Source of the DNA: Nitrosomonadaceae bacterium
Lineage (GTDB): Bacteria > Pseudomonadota > Gammaproteobacteria > Burkholderiales > Nitrosomonadaceae
Length of the DNA stretch: 64,000 bases
NCBI GenBank assembly: GCA_030646695.1
Contig: JAUSLF010000022.1
Coordinates: forward strand, 1-64,000
Direction of reading: 5' to 3'
Shown here: positions 1 to 9,939 of the stretch, in pieces
How positions within the stretch are numbered: the first letter of the stretch is position 1
How the letters are laid out: each line of letters starts with the position of its first letter
Translations under genes and position numbers: made by a program
The notes under the pieces: generated by a model
What the model was told of the DNA's origin: nothing
The model's database searches: none
Seen by the model: only the letters and a program-made list of their open reading frames with translations

Positions 1-1
1 G

Positions 2-394
2 TCGGCATTGATGTGGCATTCACAGGTTCCCGCAGACCGGATTCAGGTCAAGGTCGAGAAGGGCTGGATAACGCTCAAAGGCGAGGTGGACTGGGACTAT
101 CAACGGCGTCAAGCCGAGAACGCCGTGCGCTCGTTGACAGGTGTCGTCGGGGTCACCAACAGCATAACTTTGACGGCGTCCGCCACGCCCGAAAACGTGA
201 TCAGCCGCATCCGCGATGCCTTTACCCGCCATGCTGAACGTGAAGCCAAGGACATTGAAGTTGTTGTTAAAGGCGCGGTGGTGACCTTGCGTGGCACGGT
301 GGATTCCTGGGCCGAGCACGCCGCCGCATCTGGCGCGGCTTGGGCGGCACCTGGAATTGCCAACGTTGTGAACGAGATCAAGGTCCGCATGTGA
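2..394 (+). CDS. BON-domain protein, 5' end outside window
   Basis: The frame is open to the left edge and ends at a TGA, so only the C-terminal part is present. It shows the end of one BON domain (VPADRIQV, then GWITLKGEV and LTGVVGV) and a second, complete BON-like domain (DIEVVVKGAVVTLRGTVDSW, then GIANVVNEI). BON domains are about 60-residue alpha/beta modules found in OsmY-type periplasmic or cytoplasmic stress proteins and are thought to bind lipids or membranes. The TTG/ATG at bases 8-13 lie inside the first domain, so the true start is upstream of the window. It converges on the phosphorylase gene that follows. The family call is firm; its exact role is unknown. Confidence 0.8.
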   Translation, partial: SALMWHSQVPADRIQVKVEKGWITLKGEVDWDYQRRQAENAVRSLTGVVGVTNSITLTASATPENVISRIRDAFTRHAEREAKDIEVVVKGAVVTLRGTVDSWAEHAAASGAAWAAPGIANVVNEIKVRM

Positions 395-433
395 AGCCAT
401 TCCTTGCATGAGGTAGGTCCGGTTTGGCACGAC

Positions 434-2980
434 TCACCGCTGCCACAAAATTCGCGCGGCTTCCAGGGGGACTGCCACGCCATCGTGATACGGTATGAGG
501 CGCGCCGTGTAATCGGACGCTGGGCGAGCCGCAGGCACGTAGGCATGATAAGAGTAGCCGTTTGTTGCCCCCACCAGTTGCCAAACGCGCTCCATGCTCA
601 CTCGCTCCGGCTCGGCACCGTTGACACCATTGGCATATAACTCGACCCGTACCGCCTCCGGGTCAAGATCATCGAGATACACCTGCACTTCAAATACGTG
701 TTGCTCGCCATCCGTCTTTACCGTCACATCGCCGAAGCGCATTGCAGCCCATTTTTTCTCCACAGCGTGCCGCCAATTAACCATATCCACGCCGATTGCG
801 CCGTTATCGACAGCCCGCGCAAGGTAGGCCGAGGCCGCCGGGAGGTAGTGTTGCTCGGTGTATTCGCATAGCGAGCGGTTGGTGGAAAAGCGCGGTGTCA
901 ATTGCGCCATGCTTTCGCGCATCCGGGCCACCCAGGCGCTTGGGATACCTTGTCCATCGCGCCTATAAAACTCGGGGATCACCTCGCGTTCGAGCAAGTC
1001 ATAAAGAGCTTCAGCTTCGACCGCGTCCCAGGCAGCATCGTTATCATGTTCCTGCCCATCGCCCAACGCCCACCCTACTTCCGGCGTGTAGGCTTCTGCC
1101 CACCAACCGTCCAATTCGGACAGATTGATGCCGCCGTTGACCAGTACCTTCATGCCGCTCGTTCCGCACGCTTCCCAGGGGCGGCGAGGCGTGTTGAGCC
1201 AGACGTCGACTCCCTGCACCAACTGCTCGGTCAAGTGCATGTCGTGATCGCTGAGGAAGGCCACACGGGGGCGGGCCGCAGACCGACCGATGAAATGCAT
1301 CCATTGCTGAATCAGCGCCTGCCCCGCCTGATCTGCGGGATGCGCCTTGCCAGCCATGATGAGTTGCACCGGGCGTTGCGGATCAGTCAACAGGCGCAGC
1401 AGTCGTTCCGGATCGTGTAACAGCAGATTCGGTCTTTTATAGCTTGCAATCCGGCGTGCAAAACCCAGCGTCAACGTATTGCAGTCAAACACATGTTTCG
1501 CCCCCTCAACCGTCTCGGGCGGCGCGCCGGATGAAGCCAACTGCCGGGACCATCGTTCGCGCGCGTATTCCACAAGCGACTTGCGGGCGGCGCTGCGAAA
1601 TTGCCAGAGCCGGGCGTCGGAGACGCACCGAATGTTCTGCTCCAGGGTTTCGGTCATCCCCAGCCAGCGGGACTTTCCACACGTTTGGGTCCAAAGATCA
1701 TCGGCCGCCTCCGAATCCCAGGTCGGCATATGGACGCCATTGGTCACGTGTCCGACCGGTACTTCGCCCACCGGCCAGCGTGAAAAAAGCGGGCTAAACA
1801 GGTGCCGACTCACCCTGCCGTGCAAGCGACTCACGCCATTTACTGCCCCGCTCCCCCGGATTGCCAGATAGGCCGTGCTGAAGGGCTCCGATGAGTCGTT
1901 CGGGTTCTGGCGCCCCAACGCCAGCAAACTGTGGCAGGTTATACCGAGCTGCATACCTGCATAACCAGCGAGGTATTGCTCGATGAGCTCCGGAGCGAAA
2001 CGATCAAAACCGACAGCCACCGCCGTGTGCGTGGTGAAGAGGTTGCCCGCCCTGGTGACGGCCAGCGCGACCTCGAAGCTGCGTCCGGTTTCCTCCATGA
2101 AGCTTCGTGCGCGTTCCAGCACCGCGAAGGCCGCATGCCCTTCATTCAAGTGGCAGACCTCTGGCTGGATGCCGAGCGCCGCGAGCAGCCGCCATCCGCC
2201 AATCCCGAGCAGGATTTCCTGTTTGAGGCGCAACTCCGGCCCGCCTCCGTAAAGTTCGCTGGTAATGCCTCGATGCGCGGGGTAATTCGCTGCGTCATTA
2301 CTGTCCAGCAGGTACAGCTTCACGCGACCGACCTGAACCTGCCACGCGCGCAGCCAGACCGAATAACCGGGTAACGCAACTTCTAATCGCAACCACTCCC
2401 CATTCGGTTTACGCAAAGGTGTGATCGGCAACTGTCCGGGGTCGTTATACGGGAAGAGTGCCTGTTGCGTGCCGTCCTTGTCGATCACCTGACGAAAATA
2501 GCCTTGCTGGTAAAGCAGCCCCAAGCCGATCACCGGGACGCCCAAATCGCTGGCGGCCTTGAGTTGATCGCCGGCCACGTTGCCAAGTCCGCCCGAGTAG
2601 ATAGGCAACGCTTCGCTCAGCATGAATTCCATACTGAAATACGCAACACAGCCTAACTGCGATTGCGGGTAGGTTTGCTGAAACCACGCAGGCGCCTCCG
2701 CCGCATCCCGCCTGGTCTGTACCAGATCGTCAACGTTTTTGCGGAAAACGGGATCGGCTAAAACATGCTCGATCTGATCGCGCGAGACCGTCTGCAAGAC
2801 AACCCAGGGATTTTGGGTCAGATCCCAGAGCTCTGGATCAAGCTGCTGCCACACTTGGTCGCTGGCATGGTTCCACGCCGAACGCAGATCCAAGGCCAGC
2901 TCGGCCAAGGAATTGAACCCCTCGATTTCCGTGGGTAGAAATTTGTATATGGGGTGGCTGGCACGTGTTTGTTTGCTCAT
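434..2980 (-). CDS. glgP: Alpha-glucan (glycogen) phosphorylase, copy 1
   Basis: This 848-residue GT35 enzyme releases glucose-1-phosphate from the ends of glycogen or maltodextrin with pyridoxal phosphate. The PLP-lysine motif GTSGMK lies near residue 610, followed by NLSELDGWW. PIYSGGLG and NEGHAAF motifs are in the N-terminal half. It belongs to the shorter 'MalP-like' phosphorylase group of about 850 residues. The ATG at 2980 (MSKQTR) is preferred because GGAGAGG lies just upstream. A longer open frame would run into the 3' end of pgm. It is 40 bp downstream of pgm, whose product uses glucose-1-phosphate, so the two probably share a transcript. A second phosphorylase gene lies at 12011-14566. 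Confidence 0.93.
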   Translation of the reverse strand: MSKQTRASHPIYKFLPTEIEGFNSLAELALDLRSAWNHASDQVWQQLDPELWDLTQNPWVVLQTVSRDQIEHVLADPVFRKNVDDLVQTRRDAAEAPAWFQQTYPQSQLGCVAYFSMEFMLSEALPIYSGGLGNVAGDQLKAASDLGVPVIGLGLLYQQGYFRQVIDKDGTQQALFPYNDPGQLPITPLRKPNGEWLRLEVALPGYSVWLRAWQVQVGRVKLYLLDSNDAANYPAHRGITSELYGGGPELRLKQEILLGIGGWRLLAALGIQPEVCHLNEGHAAFAVLERARSFMEETGRSFEVALAVTRAGNLFTTHTAVAVGFDRFAPELIEQYLAGYAGMQLGITCHSLLALGRQNPNDSSEPFSTAYLAIRGSGAVNGVSRLHGRVSRHLFSPLFSRWPVGEVPVGHVTNGVHMPTWDSEAADDLWTQTCGKSRWLGMTETLEQNIRCVSDARLWQFRSAARKSLVEYARERWSRQLASSGAPPETVEGAKHVFDCNTLTLGFARRIASYKRPNLLLHDPERLLRLLTDPQRPVQLIMAGKAHPADQAGQALIQQWMHFIGRSAARPRVAFLSDHDMHLTEQLVQGVDVWLNTPRRPWEACGTSGMKVLVNGGINLSELDGWWAEAYTPEVGWALGDGQEHDNDAAWDAVEAEALYDLLEREVIPEFYRRDGQGIPSAWVARMRESMAQLTPRFSTNRSLCEYTEQHYLPAASAYLARAVDNGAIGVDMVNWRHAVEKKWAAMRFGDVTVKTDGEQHVFEVQVYLDDLDPEAVRVELYANGVNGAEPERVSMERVWQLVGATNGYSYHAYVPAARPASDYTARLIPYHDGVAVPLEAARILWQR

Positions 2981-3020
2981 AGCCTCTCCTTCAAATTTGT
3001 CTTGGACGCGCAATCCCCGG

Positions 3021-4673
3021 CTACTGCGTGGGCGCCGCCAGCGCAGCAGCGACGATGATCTGTGCTTCCGCCAGGATGCGGCGCAGATGATCCGCTCCAC
3101 GAAAGCTCTCCGCATAGATTTTGTAGATGTCCTCTGTTCCGGACGGACGCGCCGCAAACCATCCACTCCCGGTAATCACCTTCAAGCCGCCGATGGGTGC
3201 GCCGTTGCCCGGTGCCTGCGTGAGGATGCTCTGGATTTTTTCGCCAGCCAGCTCTGTAGACAGTATCTGCTGGGGTGAGAGCTGCGCCAGCATTTGTTTT
3301 TGCTCTGGGGACGCTGGCGCCTCAACACGATCGTAAATAGGTTCACCGAACTCGCGCGCAAGCTCACGGTAGATTTCGCCGGGATCGCGGCCCATGCGTG
3401 CGGTAATCTCTGCTGATAGCAAAGCCGGGACCATGCCGTCTTTATCTGTCGTCCAGACGCTGCCATCCATACGGATAAAAGAGGCGCCCGCGCTCTCTTC
3501 CCCGCCAAAACCAAGCGAGCCGTCAAGCAGTCCCTCCACAAACCACTTGAAGCCGACTGGCACCTCGTAGAGCTTGCGGCCGAGCTTCGCAGTGACGCGA
3601 TCGATCATCTGGCTGCTGACGACCGTTTTGCCAACCGCCGCATCCTTGCTCCACTTAGGCCGATGCTGGAAGAGGTAGAAAATGGCGACGGAAAGGTAAT
3701 GGTTGGGCGGCAGCAAACCCGCATTCCTGGTGACGATCCCATGCCGGTCATGATCGGTGTCGCAGGCGAAGGCAATGTCGAAGCGGTCCTTGAGGTCGAT
3801 CAAGTTCCGCATTGCGTAGGACGAAGATGGATCCATGCGAATCTGACCATCCCAATCGACCGTCATGAAGCGGAAGGTGGGATCGACGACTTCGTTCACA
3901 ACCGTGAGATCCAAGCCATAGCGCTCGGCAATCGGGCCCCAATAATGAACCCCGGCGCCGCCAAGCGGGTCCACGCCCATACTGATGTTCGCGCCGCGAA
4001 TCGCATCCATATCAAGCACGCTGCCGAGATCACTTACATAAGCATTGAGAAAGTCATGCCGGTGCGTGGTAGCGGCGCGCCGGGCCTGCTCATAGGGGAT
4101 TCTTTTCACGCCCTGCAGGCCGCTTTCCAGAAACGCATTGGCCTTGGCCTCGATCCATCCCGTGATGTCGTTACCTGCAGGCCCACCGTTGGGTGGGTTG
4201 TACTTAAAGCCGCCATTATCGGGCGGATTGTGCGAAGGTGTGATGACAATTCCATCCGCCAGCCCTGCATCGCGGCCGTGGTTGTAAGTGAGTATTGCAT
4301 GAGAAATCACAGGAGTGGGTGTGTATTCGTCTTTATCTGCGAGCATGACTTCCACACCGTTGGCCGCCAGCACTTCGAGCGCACTGGTAAACGCCGGCAC
4401 GGAAAGCGCGTGCGTGTCGAAACCCAGAAACAGGGGGCCATCGATACCCTGTTGCTTGCGGTACTGGCAGATGGCCTGACTGATGGCAAGAACATGCCAT
4501 TCGTTGAAGCTATTTTCGAACGCGCAACCGCGATGCCCCGAGGTGCCAAATGCGACCCTTTGCCCGTACACCGAAGTGTCAGGCATGTTGCTATAGTAGG
4601 CCGTCACTAGTTTTGGGATATTGACCAGCATCGTCAGCGGGGCGGGCTTTCCTGCTAAAAGGCTTGCTTTCAT
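3021..4673 (-). CDS. pgm: Phosphoglucomutase (alpha-D-glucose phosphate-specific)
   Basis: It interconverts glucose-1-phosphate and glucose-6-phosphate. At 550 residues it matches E. coli Pgm (546) along its whole length, including the N-terminus, which supports the ATG at 4673 (GGAG lies two bases upstream). Diagnostic motifs are FGTSGHRG, the phosphoserine loop TPSHNPP, the metal-binding DTDHDRHG, the sugar-binding GGEESAG and the phosphate-binding SGTED near the C-terminus. It sits between class I aldolase and glycogen phosphorylase in a minus-strand carbon operon, linking glycogen breakdown to glycolysis and the pentose phosphate genes upstream. A 315-residue open frame on the opposite strand is a coding shadow. 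Confidence 0.96.
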   Translation of the reverse strand: MKASLLAGKPAPLTMLVNIPKLVTAYYSNMPDTSVYGQRVAFGTSGHRGCAFENSFNEWHVLAISQAICQYRKQQGIDGPLFLGFDTHALSVPAFTSALEVLAANGVEVMLADKDEYTPTPVISHAILTYNHGRDAGLADGIVITPSHNPPDNGGFKYNPPNGGPAGNDITGWIEAKANAFLESGLQGVKRIPYEQARRAATTHRHDFLNAYVSDLGSVLDMDAIRGANISMGVDPLGGAGVHYWGPIAERYGLDLTVVNEVVDPTFRFMTVDWDGQIRMDPSSSYAMRNLIDLKDRFDIAFACDTDHDRHGIVTRNAGLLPPNHYLSVAIFYLFQHRPKWSKDAAVGKTVVSSQMIDRVTAKLGRKLYEVPVGFKWFVEGLLDGSLGFGGEESAGASFIRMDGSVWTTDKDGMVPALLSAEITARMGRDPGEIYRELAREFGEPIYDRVEAPASPEQKQMLAQLSPQQILSTELAGEKIQSILTQAPGNGAPIGGLKVITGSGWFAARPSGTEDIYKIYAESFRGADHLRRILAEAQIIVAAALAAPTQ

Positions 4674-4809
4674 TACTCCATTTTTCTCCAGTCATGGCTG
4701 TTACTTCAACGCTGATAAGAAATTCATATCTCTCGTTCAACAATTCCCCAAGCAGTCGCAGCTTGTCGACACCTGCATTACTACCGACCATTCCGACCCA
4801 CGCAGCAAC

Positions 4810-5835
4810 TCATTCGTTCTCCATCGCGGCTGTGTATTTGCCTTGGCGGGCCGCGCTATTCAGGCGCGCCCGCTGGTACAGCGCTTGCTGCGCGATTATC
4901 TTGTTCGCCGCCTCGCCGCGCCATGCCTTAAGCACGGGTGCCTGCAGGGCGCGCCCGTAGGAGAAGCTCAAGACCCACGGTTGCCTTTCTGCGTTGGCAT
5001 TCATGGCGTTGAGGTTGGCCGTGGCCGCCGCCTCACTCTGCCCGCCAGAGAGAAAATTGATTCCGGGCACCGCTGCTGGCACCGTGCGCCGCAGGCAGGT
5101 GAGAGTAGCCTGCGCCACCTGTTGGGGTGTGACTTGCTTGAGGCATGCGCTGCCCGGCACAACCATGCTGGGTTTCAAGAGCATGCACTCAAGCGCGACG
5201 CGTTGCTGGTGCAGCGCGTGAAACACTGCATGTAGCACCTCTTCGGTGACGCGTGCGCAAGTCGCGAGCGTGTGGTCACCGTCCATCAATACCTCGGGTT
5301 CGACGATCGGCACCAGGCCCTGCTCCTGGCAGATGGCTGCGTAGCGCGCCAAGGCATGGGCATTGGCTGCAATCGCCTGCGGCGTCGGGAGGCCAGCGCC
5401 GATGGCAATCACCGCGCGCCACTTGGCAAAACGCGCGCCCAGTTGTTTGTATTCGCTCAACCGCTGTGCCAGACCGTCTAGACCCTGCGTCACTTTCTCT
5501 TCTGGAAAACCGGGCAGCGGCATCGTGCCCTTATCCACCTTGATTCCGGGCACCATGCCTTGTGCTGTCAGCAACTGCGGCAGCGGCACACCTGCCGCAG
5601 TTTTTTGTTTTAGTGTTTCCTCGAACAGGATGACGCCGCTAATAAAATCGCCCAGTCCGGGCGTAGAAAACAACAGCTCCCGGTAATCGCGCCGGGTCTC
5701 CTCAGTGGACGCCACATTCACCCCCTTAAACCGTTTCGCGATGGTGCCATCGCTCTCGTCGGCCGCGAGAATCCCCTTGCCCGGCGCCGTCAGCTCCGCC
5801 ACCGTCTTTTCCAACTCTTGTATAGATAACGACAT
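4810..5835 (-). CDS. Fructose-bisphosphate aldolase, class I
   Basis: It cleaves fructose-1,6-bisphosphate to dihydroxyacetone phosphate and glyceraldehyde-3-phosphate through a Schiff base. The protein has 341 residues, the usual length of the animal/plant-type class I family. GKGILAADES is at the N-terminus, and the Schiff-base lysine is Lys221 in LLKPSMVVPG. The ATG at 5835 is chosen because GGAGG stands four bases upstream; a start seven codons earlier has no such site. It directly follows a pgi remnant and precedes pgm. Class I aldolases of this type are less common in bacteria than class II, but occur in several betaproteobacteria. The activity assignment is firm. Confidence 0.95.
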   Translation of the reverse strand: MSLSIQELEKTVAELTAPGKGILAADESDGTIAKRFKGVNVASTEETRRDYRELLFSTPGLGDFISGVILFEETLKQKTAAGVPLPQLLTAQGMVPGIKVDKGTMPLPGFPEEKVTQGLDGLAQRLSEYKQLGARFAKWRAVIAIGAGLPTPQAIAANAHALARYAAICQEQGLVPIVEPEVLMDGDHTLATCARVTEEVLHAVFHALHQQRVALECMLLKPSMVVPGSACLKQVTPQQVAQATLTCLRRTVPAAVPGINFLSGGQSEAAATANLNAMNANAERQPWVLSFSYGRALQAPVLKAWRGEAANKIIAQQALYQRARLNSAARQGKYTAAMENE

Positions 5836-5852
5836 AGAACCTCCATCTGTGA

Positions 5853-6112
5853 TCAATCAATCGTTTTGAATCGCCTCAACAACATCGCCGCGATGCGTTC
5901 ATTCAAACCACAGGCGCTGGCCAGTTCCAGCAACAGGCGAGCGTCTCGCCGATGATATGCTGTTTGGAGTAATCGAGATATAGGCCGGCGGCCTTGGCGT
6001 GCAGACGCTCGCCGCGTGCGGGGTCGGCGGCGAACAGTTCACGCAGGTGATGCCGTTGCTGTTGCCCGGCATGTTGCTGCAACGCCTGCCATCGCGGCCG
6101 CCGGGTCAACAA
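5853..6112 (-). pseudogene. Remnant of glucose-6-phosphate isomerase (N-terminal ~85 codons)
   Basis: The translation [22 protein letters not shown] and YLDYSKQ, then GETL matches the first part of the intact Pgi at 16189-17823 ([29 protein letters not shown]). After GETLA the frame breaks. Moving one frame restores [20 protein letters not shown], again Pgi-like, until a TGA at 5855-5853, 18 bases before the aldolase start. About 85 of 540 codons survive, so this is a frameshifted, 3'-deleted copy. It lies directly behind tal, the position expected of an ancestral tal-pgi pair. The start is uncertain: TTG at 6112, or an ATG further up in another frame. Confidence 0.85.
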
Positions 6113-6166
6113 GGATGTGGAGGATTGCAGGTGCGGTTGGAGCCATGACGATGCTCATCGGTGGCT

Positions 6167-7255
6167 TCAGCGGGCGCTTGCCAGCGCGGCACTCTTGTCA
6201 GTGATGCGCTGCAGCAGCTGTTGCCAGGACTTGACGAACGATTGCGCTCCGTCACGCTGCAGTTGGGTCGCGAGCGCATCGACATCGATGCCGACCTGCG
6301 CGAAGCGCGCCAGTATGGCCTCGGCATCGCCGCCGTCCGCGGCCATCATACCCTTGAGTTCGCCACGCTCGGCGAAGGCATGTAGGGTCTTCTCGGGCAT
6401 GGTGTCGATGGTGTCCGGCGCGGCCAGCGCTTCGACGTACAAGGTATCCGATGCCTTGGGATCCTTGGTGCCGGTACTGGCCATGAGCAGTCGCTGCGGA
6501 CGTGCCCCGGCGGCAGCAAGCCTGTGCCAGCGCGGTGAGGCCAGCAGCTCGCGATAGGCCCGGTAAGTACGCCCGCCAATCGCGATGCCGAGTTTGTTGC
6601 GGAGCTCTTCGGGCACCTTGTCGCTCACCGCCTTGTCCCAGCGGCTGACGAATAGCGAGGCGACTGAGCCGACGTGTGGGTCGAGCCCGGCGGCGATACG
6701 GCGTTCGATGCCGCGCAGATAGGCCTCGGCGGCGGCGAGGTATTGCTCGCGCGAGAACAACAGGGTGACATTGATCGGTACGCCGGTGAAAATTGATTCT
6801 TCGATCGCAGGAATGCCTTCGGGCGTACCAGGAATCTTGACGAACAGGTTCGGCCGATCGGCCTGCTGGTGGATCTGCCGCGCGGCCTTGATGCTGCCAT
6901 CGGTATCACTGGCCAGCAATGGTGAGACTTCCATCGAGACCCAGCCATCGATGTGATGGCTGGCGTCGAACGCTGGCCGGAACAGATCGGCGGCACGGCG
7001 CAGATCCTCCAGCGCCAATTCGATGAACAAGGTTTCGCCGGATTTCCCAGTCTGCGCCTTGTCGCGGATGCCGTCGTCGTAGGCGTCGGTGTTGCCGATT
7101 GCCTGGTCGAAGATGGTCGGGTTCGAGGTCAGGCCGGTGACTGATAACTCGTCGATGTAGCGGCGCAGGGTGCCGTCGTTGAGTATCTCGCGGGTGATGT
7201 TGTCCAGCCACAGACTCTGGCCGAGATCGTGTAATTGCCGGGTCTTCTTGTTCAT
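6167..7255 (-). CDS. tal: Transaldolase
   Basis: It transfers a dihydroxyacetone unit between sugar phosphates in the non-oxidative pentose phosphate pathway. The protein has 362 residues. The Schiff-base lysine is Lys140 in NLFVKIPGTPEG. Other family blocks are VTGLTSNPTIF near the N-terminus and LMASTGTKDP. The start at 7255 (MNKKTRQ) has AGGAG seven bases upstream; a longer open frame lacks support. It follows zwf by 110 bp and is trailed by a decayed pgi copy. This is the longer type of transaldolase, known from actinobacteria, cyanobacteria and proteobacteria, where it can be paired or fused with Pgi. Confidence 0.95.
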   Translation of the reverse strand: MNKKTRQLHDLGQSLWLDNITREILNDGTLRRYIDELSVTGLTSNPTIFDQAIGNTDAYDDGIRDKAQTGKSGETLFIELALEDLRRAADLFRPAFDASHHIDGWVSMEVSPLLASDTDGSIKAARQIHQQADRPNLFVKIPGTPEGIPAIEESIFTGVPINVTLLFSREQYLAAAEAYLRGIERRIAAGLDPHVGSVASLFVSRWDKAVSDKVPEELRNKLGIAIGGRTYRAYRELLASPRWHRLAAAGARPQRLLMASTGTKDPKASDTLYVEALAAPDTIDTMPEKTLHAFAERGELKGMMAADGGDAEAILARFAQVGIDVDALATQLQRDGAQSFVKSWQQLLQRITDKSAALASAR

Positions 7256-7365
7256 GTTTACTCCTGGTTCATGGATGGGGCGCGCGTCGCTACGCGATGG
7301 CGAAACGATCATTGTCGGGCAGCGTAGTTGTCCACATCAAGCAGACACCATATCGTCCAGCACCG

Positions 7366-8766
7366 TCATGCCACCACCTGCCCCGGTACGGGATTGTGCC
7401 AGCAGCCGTCCGCTGCGATCAGCGCATCAGCCTCTTTTGGTCCCCAGCTGTAGGGCTTGTAGAGGTGAACCGGGTGATGGGTCTTGAGGACTGGATCGAC
7501 CACTGCCCAAGCGGCCTCAACCGCATCCTCACGGGTAAAGAGCGCTCCATTGCCCGCCATGGCGTCGCCCAGAAGCCGCTCGTAGGGGGCTTCCGCTTCC
7601 TGTCCCGGCCGTTCACCGACCAGATAGAGCTCTCGCTGGTCGCCGACGAATTCCTTCCCCTCGCGCTTGACGCGAGCGGCGAGTGCGATGGCGGGATTGG
7701 GGTAGAGCCAGAAGCGCAGATAGTTGGCGCGTCCGGTCGCCGGCACGGAATCGGCGAACAACCTCGACGGTGGCGGCTTCAACTGGACCAGCACCTCGGC
7801 AACCTTTTCGCGCATGAATTTGCCGGAACGCAAATACCATGGCACCCCTTCCCAGCGCCAAGAATCGATGAAAAGCCGCAAGGCGCAGAAAGTCTCGACA
7901 TCGGAGTTCTTCGCCACATCCGGTTCTCTTCGGTAGCCAACGTACTGGCCGCGCACCAGATCGTCGGGTTTCAAAGGGCGCATGGCCTGAAAGACTTCAG
8001 TTTTCTGGCTGTGCACGGCCGCATAGCCCCTATGGGATGGCGGCTCCATGGCAAGCAGGGCGACGATCTGGAACAGATGGTTCTGGATCACGTCGCGTAG
8101 ACAACCGGTAGTTTCGTAAAACGCGCCGCGGTCCTTTATGCCGAAATCCTCGGATAGGGTCATCTGGACGCTGGCCACGTAGTTGCGGTTCCAGATTGGC
8201 TCCAGAAACGAATTGGCGAAGCGGAAGTAGAGGATATTCATGATCTCCTCCTTCCCAAGGTAGTGGTCGATGCGGAAGATTGAATCTTCCGGGAACACCG
8301 ACCGCACGACACAATTGAGCTCCCGCGCGGAGGTCAGGTCGCGTCCGAATGGCTTTTCGACGATGACCCGTGCATCCTTGGCGCAGCCAGCTTTCGCCAG
8401 GCCCTGCACCACGGTCGCGAACATGCTCGGATGAATCGCGAGATAGTGCACTGGTCGCACTGCGCCGTTTAGCGCCTGTTTCAGGCGGTCGAAGGTCGCG
8501 GCATCCTGGTAGTCGCCGTCTACGTATCGCAGTTGCGCGGACAGCTTGGCGAACGCGTCCGCATCGACGCCGCCGTTGTGCTCCAAGCTATCGCGCGCAT
8601 GTTCGCGCAGCTTGTCCAGCGTCCAGCCGGCACGGGCCACGCCGATGATCGGTATATCCAGATCGCCGCGCCGGATCATTGCTTGCAGCGCGGGGAATAT
8701 CTTCTTGTAGGCCAGATCGCCCGTAGCGCCGAAGAAAACAAAGGCATCGGAATGGAGTGCGTTCAT
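7366..8766 (-). CDS. zwf: Glucose-6-phosphate 1-dehydrogenase
   Basis: It oxidises glucose-6-phosphate to 6-phosphogluconolactone, the entry to the oxidative pentose phosphate pathway. FFGATGDLAYKK near residue 12 is the dinucleotide-binding loop and RIDHYLGKE is the substrate/catalytic signature. The ATG at 8766 is preferred over the GTG at 8772 because AGAAGGAG lies five bases before it. The gnd stop codon is only two bases upstream, so translation of gnd and zwf is probably coupled. The 466-residue length is normal for the family. No 6-phosphogluconolactonase gene is seen nearby. Confidence 0.96.
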   Translation of the reverse strand: MNALHSDAFVFFGATGDLAYKKIFPALQAMIRRGDLDIPIIGVARAGWTLDKLREHARDSLEHNGGVDADAFAKLSAQLRYVDGDYQDAATFDRLKQALNGAVRPVHYLAIHPSMFATVVQGLAKAGCAKDARVIVEKPFGRDLTSARELNCVVRSVFPEDSIFRIDHYLGKEEIMNILYFRFANSFLEPIWNRNYVASVQMTLSEDFGIKDRGAFYETTGCLRDVIQNHLFQIVALLAMEPPSHRGYAAVHSQKTEVFQAMRPLKPDDLVRGQYVGYRREPDVAKNSDVETFCALRLFIDSWRWEGVPWYLRSGKFMREKVAEVLVQLKPPPSRLFADSVPATGRANYLRFWLYPNPAIALAARVKREGKEFVGDQRELYLVGERPGQEAEAPYERLLGDAMAGNGALFTREDAVEAAWAVVDPVLKTHHPVHLYKPYSWGPKEADALIAADGCWHNPVPGQVVA

Positions 8767-8768
8767 CT

Positions 8769-9797
8769 TCACTCCTTCTGCTTCTGGGCCGTCTTCTCCA
8801 TGTGACCGCCGAATACGTAGCGCATCGCAGACAACACCTTGTTGGCAAAATCGGCATCACCGCGCGAGCTGAAGCGTTCATAAAGTGCGGCGCTCAGGAC
8901 AGGGACGGGCACGGCTTCGTCGATGGCAGCCGCGAGTGTCCAGCGTCCTTCGCCCGAATCAGACACACGGCCAGTGTAGCTCTTCAAATCGGGGTCAGTT
9001 AGCAGCGCGGTAGCAGTGAGGTCCAGCAACCACGAGCGGATCACGCTGCCGCGGCGCCAGACCTCCGCGATCTCAGGCAGATCCAAGTCATACTGGTAAT
9101 ACTCCGGGTTGCGTAACGGCGTTGTTTCGGCATCCGTATCGCGAGCCCGCTTGCCGACATCAGCATTGTGCAGGATATTTAGTCCTTCGGCATAAGCCGC
9201 CATGACGCCATATTCAATGCCGTTGTGAACCATCTTGACGAAGTGGCCCGCTCCTTGTGGCCCACAATGTAGATAACCCTGTTCGGCAGTGCCGACGCGC
9301 TGTTGCCGGCCTGGCGTTGGCGGGGCCGCGTCAACGCCAGGGGAGAGGGTGACAAAAATCGGGGTAAGATGCTGGACGATATCTTTTTCACCACCGATCA
9401 TCAGGCAGTAGCCACTCTCGATCCCGGCGACCCCACCGCTCGTCCCGATATCCAGGTAATGAATTCCTTGCTGTTTCAATTCATCGCCGCGCCTAATGTC
9501 GTCGTGGTAATAGGAGTTACCGCCGTCGATGACGATATCGCCTTCCTCAAGGAGCGGCACCAGCATCGTCAGCAACTGATCAACCAAGGCGGCAGGCACC
9601 ATCAACCAAATTGCGCGTGGCTTGGCCAACTGGGTGACTAGATCCTCAAGCGAAGATGCCCCAATAACACCTGGATGCACGAGTTTCCTGACGGCTTCTG
9701 CGTGCACGTCATAGACCACGCATTCATGACCTCCCTGCGTCAGGCGCCGCACCATATTGGCACCCATACGTCCTAATCCAACCATGCCGATCTGCAT
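8769..9797 (-). CDS. gnd: 6-phosphogluconate dehydrogenase (decarboxylating), short type
   Basis: It converts 6-phosphogluconate to ribulose-5-phosphate and CO2. At 342 residues it belongs to the short GntZ/YqeC-like class, not the 470-residue E. coli Gnd class. Seen are the N-terminal Rossmann loop [17 protein letters not shown], and the active-site segment [16 protein letters not shown]. The start at 9797 (MQIGMVGLG) is fixed by the Rossmann fold and has a GGAGG-like site upstream. It is the first gene of the minus-strand run that continues with zwf and tal. Cofactor preference (NAD or NADP) cannot be read with confidence. Confidence 0.95.
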   Translation of the reverse strand: MQIGMVGLGRMGANMVRRLTQGGHECVVYDVHAEAVRKLVHPGVIGASSLEDLVTQLAKPRAIWLMVPAALVDQLLTMLVPLLEEGDIVIDGGNSYYHDDIRRGDELKQQGIHYLDIGTSGGVAGIESGYCLMIGGEKDIVQHLTPIFVTLSPGVDAAPPTPGRQQRVGTAEQGYLHCGPQGAGHFVKMVHNGIEYGVMAAYAEGLNILHNADVGKRARDTDAETTPLRNPEYYQYDLDLPEIAEVWRRGSVIRSWLLDLTATALLTDPDLKSYTGRVSDSGEGRWTLAAAIDEAVPVPVLSAALYERFSSRGDADFANKVLSAMRYVFGGHMEKTAQKQKE

Positions 9798-9939
9798 TCT
9801 GAGCCTCCTTGATTAACGTTATTTACCTCTGATTCTCACCCGTTGCAACTCCTGGTCCGTCGTTCCCGTCGTTGCGCCCAAGCCTACTAAATGCGGACTG
9901 GAGTATCTGCATAACATCCTCTTCATTTCAGTAGGGTTC

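Noticed and set aside
2981-3166. N-terminal extension of glgP copy 1
   Set aside because: It overlaps the pgm 3' end and is highly basic; GGAGAGG supports the ATG at 2980.
3663-4610. 315-residue open frame on the plus strand
   Set aside because: It is antisense to pgm, whose motifs and full-length match are unambiguous; no recognisable domain in the antisense frame.
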